In this document: piece after piece, positions 59,720 to 64,000 of the stretch | Layout: each line of letters begins with the position of its first letter | Position numbering within the stretch: the stretch's first letter is position 1 | Assembly (NCBI GenBank): GCA_020466095.1 | Contig: CM035806.1 | Location: 113,293,080 to 113,357,079 of the forward strand | From: Chlorops oryzae | Lineage: Eukaryota > Arthropoda > Insecta > Diptera > Chloropidae | Reading direction: 5' to 3' | Length of the DNA: 64,000 bases | The notes under the pieces: generated by a model | What the model was told of the DNA's origin: nothing | The model's input: only the letters and a program-made list of their open reading frames with translations | Databases searched by the model: none | Program-made: the position numbers and the translations under genes

Positions 59720-60228
59720 CAGTGGTCGTCCAATATAACGAATCTTTTGTTGCACGGCTTGTTGGTAAATTCGAAAAATTCGTAATATTGGACAGTAAAT
59801 TTTGCACCAAAATCATCCATTTTCAGGCAATAACAAGCTTTTGTTAAAAAAAAAGAACCCGTTTACACAGATTTAGTTTAAAAAAATCGGTTATTGCTAA
59901 CAACCGTTAACTAAACGCTAACAATACGAAAATATGCTTGCACTCATAGTTGCCGGGGTACTCTACCCCAAACGTTCTTTGCCAACAAACGCCGTGTCGA
60001 TGCTTGTTTTTCACGCAATATAACGGCGACATACATAAATTGAATACACAAGCATGCCTACATAGTCATAAATACAAGGAATTGGCTTGCAAAAAAAAAA
60101 AAATATTCGTTATATCGAACAAAATTTTCGTTTCGTTCGTAATATAGAACCTTCAATGCAAAATTTTAAGCTGTTCGTTAAATCACGAATTCGTAAAAGC
60201 GAGTGTTCGTTATATTGGACGACCACTG
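59720..60228. mobile_element. 509-bp Tc1/pogo-type MITE
   Basis: The inverted ends CAGTGGTCGTCCAATATAAC are flanked by TA. GTCCAATAT/ATATTGGAC words recur internally. CAGT ends and TA duplication fit the Tc1/mariner/pogo superfamily. Non-coding. Confidence 0.75.
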
Positions 60229-61770
60229 TATATTGTTGAAAATATAAGGCATTGCCAGCAGAAAGAAGAAATCCTCATTTTCGAAAAGAAAATCCTTTGA
60301 TTTTCTACAAATGCATATGTTTTCTGAAGTGTCAATTCTGCTATTTGTAAGTCTCCGGCGATATCATTAGAATTAAATCTGTTGCAGCGTATTAACGCGG
60401 CGAAATTCGCTGTTTTGTGGGCGACCCCGTATAACTCTGTGCATTTTAAGCAGCGACGTAAAGCATTCGCTCACGCCCTTTTTCTGTTTAAAGCATTACG
60501 AATGAGGGCCGAATCACGCGCCGTCTGAACATGACATTATAAACGGCCTTTACACGTTTATGTTTGCATCCAAGCATTGCATTATTCAAAGAAATTCCAA
60601 AAACTATTTCTTAACTTTTCTGCGTGTCATCATTGAATTTTTACTTTTATTTTGCTTTTACACTGTCATTCTTTTTATCACGCCACGCATGACTGCGAGT
60701 ATGAAAACGTGTAAGGGCCGCTATATATGCGATTTTAACTTATAAGCTCTCGACGTGCGATGATTCATAGCATGCAATCAAAAGTATGCGATAGATCGCA
60801 AATAAAGACCGCTCATAGCCGTTGATGCCCGCGGAGCAAGCTTCGGAGCATTGAGAGCGAATGCTTGTGTACATACACAAAAGGCAACAAGCAAGCTGAG
60901 AAATCGAAACCTGTTTAGTCTGACATCAGGCAGCGAACGAGCAAGACCTATGTCGGATGAAGCAAAAAGAGAGAAACTGAAAAGGCGAAAAACGTTCTTC
61001 AGTGGAATGCGCACACACACTATCGCAAGCTTTCAATGTAGTGGTGGGCATCCCTGCTCATAGCTGATGAAAGAGATATAGCTTGCGATATCGCATGCCA
61101 TGTATCGCTTGCGATGGGTTGTCACTTTTGAGTTTTTTTTTCGTTGTTCTCTTTTCTGAGAACGGATTTACCCAGAATGTCGGGTTTTTTTTCTTTTGTG
61201 CTCTTGGTTTAAGAAATCTTGCATCGCTTTCAATGTTTAAGCGATTCTATACAGCGAATTTTCTCGCTGAATGCCATCCTAAAATGCTCATCGCATACCG
61301 AAATTTGCCCACTCAAAAAAATCTCTACCTGCTGCCATCGCATACCATAAAATTTGACAGATGGTATGCGATGAACTATCGCACATCGAGTCGCATTATT
61401 AAAAATCGTCATAGAGGCCTCTTACATTAGTCAATAGTTGACCGTCAATTCCTATCGATATTCCCTTTTGGAGTTGCATTCGCTTTTACACTTACTCGAA
61501 AGAATTGATCGTCAATTCTTGCTTTGTATGCCTTTTATGACATTTTCCTCTTCCACACAGGGGTGATATTTTATAAAATACTAGCAAAATAAATTATGTA
61601 TCTCTGATTAAGGGTTGATAGCAGAAACATAAATACAGCACTACCTGTTTTGTTTTAATGATTTTAATTATTGATGCTAAGGACTATTTCAAAATGCTTA
61701 AATTAAAAATGATTTTTGAAAAAGACAATTTTTAGTGAGTAGCTGTTAATTCATATGTTCAAAAGAATAA
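60229..61770. other. unassigned sequence with small inverted repeats
   Basis: No gene is supported. GGCCTTTACACGTTTATG at 60546 and its near inverse ending 60720 look like a MITE of about 175 bp. GCGATATGCATGC-type words around 60750-61410 form a looser inverted pair. Borders unclear. Confidence 0.35.
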
Positions 61771-62239
61771 AGGCGAAACTCCAGAAACGACGAAACATTT
61801 CAGGCGTTTGAGGCGGAAGAAATGTAGCTGCTTCCATTTAAATAGATTTAAATACATTAGTGGTATTCAAGCAGGCTCGGAAATAGCTAGGTGCAAATTT
61901 TGCGCGCTGAAATTTTGAACTATTGCTTGAACGACCCTTATGCAAAGCGTGTGTAAAAATTTTGCGAAAACAGCTGGTTTCAATGTTTTCTTTGGTGAAA
62001 GAAGGAGAAGCAAATATCGCGCATATTTTGCGCATCACAGTAGACGTGCAAAATTTCCGAGGCTGCGGAAACTATTTTTCATACAAAATAATTTCCGAGC
62101 TCGCGAAATTTCCGAGGGCGCAAATTTTGCGTACCTGCTTGAATACCACTATTGATTCAATGGAAGCAGCACAAATGTTTTCACCTTTGCCGCGTATACC
62201 GCAACAACCGTCATTGCCGTCGTTTATGGAGTTTCGCCT
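61771..62239. mobile_element. PIF-type MITE with a nested AGTGG MITE
   Basis: The inverted ends AGGCGAAACTCC are flanked by TAA (61768-61770, 62240-62242). The interior has the paired words GCTTCCATT and AATGGAAGC either side of the nested element. Confidence 0.7.
61859..62150. mobile_element. 292-bp MITE, AGTGG family
   Basis: The inverted ends AGTGGTATTCAAGCAGG are flanked by ATT (61856-61858, 62151-62153). Ends and duplication are close to those of 13200-13326. The interior repeats GCAAATTTTGCGC and TTTCCGAG words in both directions. Confidence 0.78.
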
Positions 62240-62242
62240 TAA

Positions 62243-63590
62243 ATTTAAATTATATTCATTACATTTTTCTTCATTTCCTATAACATAAAAATAAGCCTTC
62301 AATGTATAGTTTTCGGTCCATACAAGAATGTAAGATCCTAAAATATGGATCAAGAAAAATAAGTAATAACATATAATAGCATGCGTTGCTGTCTCCACGA
62401 ACAACGAAAACGAATAAAATAAATGTCAGAAATATGCTCCCAGCCATCGCTAAGTTCGATAATAGTTCGTTTCCATATGGTGTTATTTACGTCCCTGCAG
62501 GAAATGTCTATAGTAAAACTGTATGGATTTACTAACGTCTTTGTCACCAGTACTAGTGACAAGTTATACCCCCCACAGTGTTATCTGCTGTAGACAACTA
62601 TCATAGGGTTGGCCTAGAGAATGCACCAGTCGACACTTTCCATAGTGATTATATGGTTCGTTTGGGGATATACGGCGACATTGGCACCATGTATTCAGTA
62701 GTTCAATTCGGTTATTCAAGTCTACCCTTTTCGATATATTTTTTACTAGGTTTTCCTATGAGAGACGGTCAAACAGTTAACTTAAACATATGTTATTTAT
62801 TTCAATAAGGTAGCTTATTTATATTACAAAATAAAAAACTAAACAGATTAATTCTAAATAAAGATATTTTAAAAGTAGACTAGGGAATACTTGATGCAGC
62901 ACAAACAGCCTTTTCTAAGTCTTATTCCGCTTTCAGACTATTGCATTTAAATAAAATGCATTACAAACAAAATGTAAATTCAGTTTTTCTGGTTCCATTT
63001 AAAACTACATAACATAAACGCTTCATTTGTAAGAGCTTATTTCGTTCAAGGCTAGCTAGACCTTTTTTTCGATCTAAATAATCTTTTTTTCTTTTACGTA
63101 TTAATAGGTTATTTTTAATCCTCCTGACAAGGAGGATTTATCTTAAAGATATATAAAAGTAGTACTTAACATGGCAAAATATTGCATTGTACGCCAATCT
63201 ACGTAAAATTTGTAAGAAATCAAATCTATTCAAATATTAGAATAGCAATTTGAAAAAAAAAACTCAATGTTAAAAAAATAAAAAAAATATATATATATAT
63301 ATTTGGGCGGACCAAATTGTAGGGAGCCGACAAAATGCACTAGGGTACATCGCGATTATGGTTGTATTGGTCTTACCATTTTCATATTTAGAGAAAAAAC
63401 TTTAGTGCAAATTCCGCAGCCTCGAAAATCACTTTTGACCTATGGGTTCCTCGGCAAAGCCTCTTGAGAGGACTAATGGAACCAGTATCGCGATGTGCCT
63501 CAATGGCCAAAAAATTTGATCCGGCCTAATATATATACATATATATATATATAAATTAAAATAAAACTAAAAATGTGTACGTGGTTAATT
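62243..63590. other. unassigned intergenic sequence
   Basis: A short + frame at 62578-62808 is not recognised. A 220-bp GC-richer block (63302-63530, from TTGGGCGGACC to GATCCGGCC) lies between two TA tracts and may be a repeat. A CTCCTGACAAGGAGGA palindrome lies at 63120-63135. Confidence 0.35.
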
Positions 63591-63745
63591 TTATTGCTGT
63601 CCACAATCTATGTTTTCTTGATTCTCGTTGTTTTCCAAGTCTTTGGTTTTGTTGCGTGTTGCTTGTTTAAAATACTTCTTCTTTTGCCGTTGAAAAGCAT
63701 CTCTTAAGATTTTGTCCGGTGACTCACTATAACTAGATATGACAT
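63591..63745 (-). CDS. DUF4806-like protein, last exon
   Basis: Acceptor CCACAACAG at 63746. The frame continues from the upstream exon with VISSYSESPDKILRDAF, a lysine-rich QRQKKKYFKQATRNK, then an N/E-rich tail and TAA 63591-63593. The basic end would suit nuclear location, but that is inference. Confidence 0.65.
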
Positions 63746-63817
63746 CTGTTGTGGAAAAATTTCTTTTGAATAGAAATCAAAGTAAAGGAAAGAAGCATAG
63801 CTTAGTAAATTGTATAC

Positions 63818-63968
63818 CTATTATAGCAGAAAAACAATTTTTGTAGTCCCGGAGTCGCTTCTTGCCAGAACATCCGTCAACATTGAAATTCATTACTATT
63901 TCCTGACCAAGTACTAGGTGTAAATTGCGCTCGGCATTGCCACCAATAAGAGATTTCATTCGTCGAAC
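63818..63968 (-). CDS. DUF4806-like protein, penultimate visible exon
   Basis: Bounded by CCTACAG|GTTCG and AATAG|GTATAC. It encodes RRMKSLIGGNAERNLHLVLG, then MNFNVDGCSGKKRLRDYKNC, the pattern of the DUF4806 domain found in many insect proteins of unknown function. The gene continues beyond the right edge. No defects are seen in these two exons, so it may be a living host gene. Confidence 0.6.
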
Positions 63969-64000
63969 CTGTAGGAAATATTAAAATTATAAGTTACGTT

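Noticed and set aside
62578..62808. Possible small + strand gene
   Set aside because: No ATG at the frame start, no recognised motif and no splice context; length is within chance for AT-rich DNA.

Overview
This is nuclear DNA of a higher fly (Diptera, Schizophora; most likely a calyptrate such as a muscid). Support: a spliced Trailer hitch/LSM14-type gene of fly character, an AT-rich background, mini-me-type repeats with (GTCY)n microsatellites, and a mariner almost identical in sequence to the horn-fly irritans/Himar1 type. Mariners move between species, so the last point is weak for taxonomy. Only two host genes are supported: the 3' part of tral on the + strand (exons from 3059 to 10050; the LSm-domain exons lie upstream of the window) and the last two exons of a DUF4806-like gene on the minus strand at the far right (63591-63968). 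Everything between is dominated by transposable elements, many dated relative to each other by nesting and target-site duplications (TSDs).

Left part (1-14 kb): the tail of a retroelement ORF; a 1.1-kb TIR element; tral, whose 5.5-kb intron holds a mini-me-type repeat with a 620-bp GACG/GACA array. That repeat is broken by a 2.1-kb hAT-like element, which itself contains a Tc1-like foldback. TIR elements with 3-bp TWA-type TSDs (PIF/Harbinger style) and one with TTAA follow.

Middle (15.9-26.8 kb): a 4.6-kb element carrying a spliced hAT transposase pseudogene, split by a Himar1-like mariner with one frameshift. Next is a FLYWCH/MULE transposase remnant flanked by 1.3-kb near-perfect inverted arms, each holding three 37-bp palindromes (a Phantom-like Mutator). 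A diverged unfilled copy of the arm end at 40.9-41.4 kb confirms three insertion sites.

26.8-40.6 kb: a complete 7.0-kb P-like transposon with 28-bp-class CATGATAC ends, a 9-bp flanking repeat, a THAP exon and about ten transposase exons. It is disabled by two nonsense codons, a hAT-derived insertion, a 1-kb P-ended MITE and an intronic mariner. Its 5' end is repeated identically 6.7 kb downstream, either side of a CMC/EnSpm-type transposase pseudogene.

43.6-59.7 kb: a Ty3/gypsy element (148-bp LTRs, GAACA TSD) interrupted by a foldback element (TAA TSD). The foldback contains a small hAT element and an 8.3-kb BEL/Pao element (471-bp LTRs with three differences, ACATA TSD). Gag-Pol of the BEL element is broken, but it carries an intact extra 3' ORF between integrase and 3' LTR. 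That ORF duplicates the nucleocapsid zinc-knuckle plus aspartic-protease-like module, and is the most unusual coding feature here. The gypsy pol also holds a solo LTR and a PIF/Harbinger derivative.

Right end (59.7-64 kb): Tc1/pogo-type and PIF-type MITEs, unassigned AT-rich sequence, then the DUF4806-like gene. All boundaries were read by eye; percent identities are hand counts or estimates.
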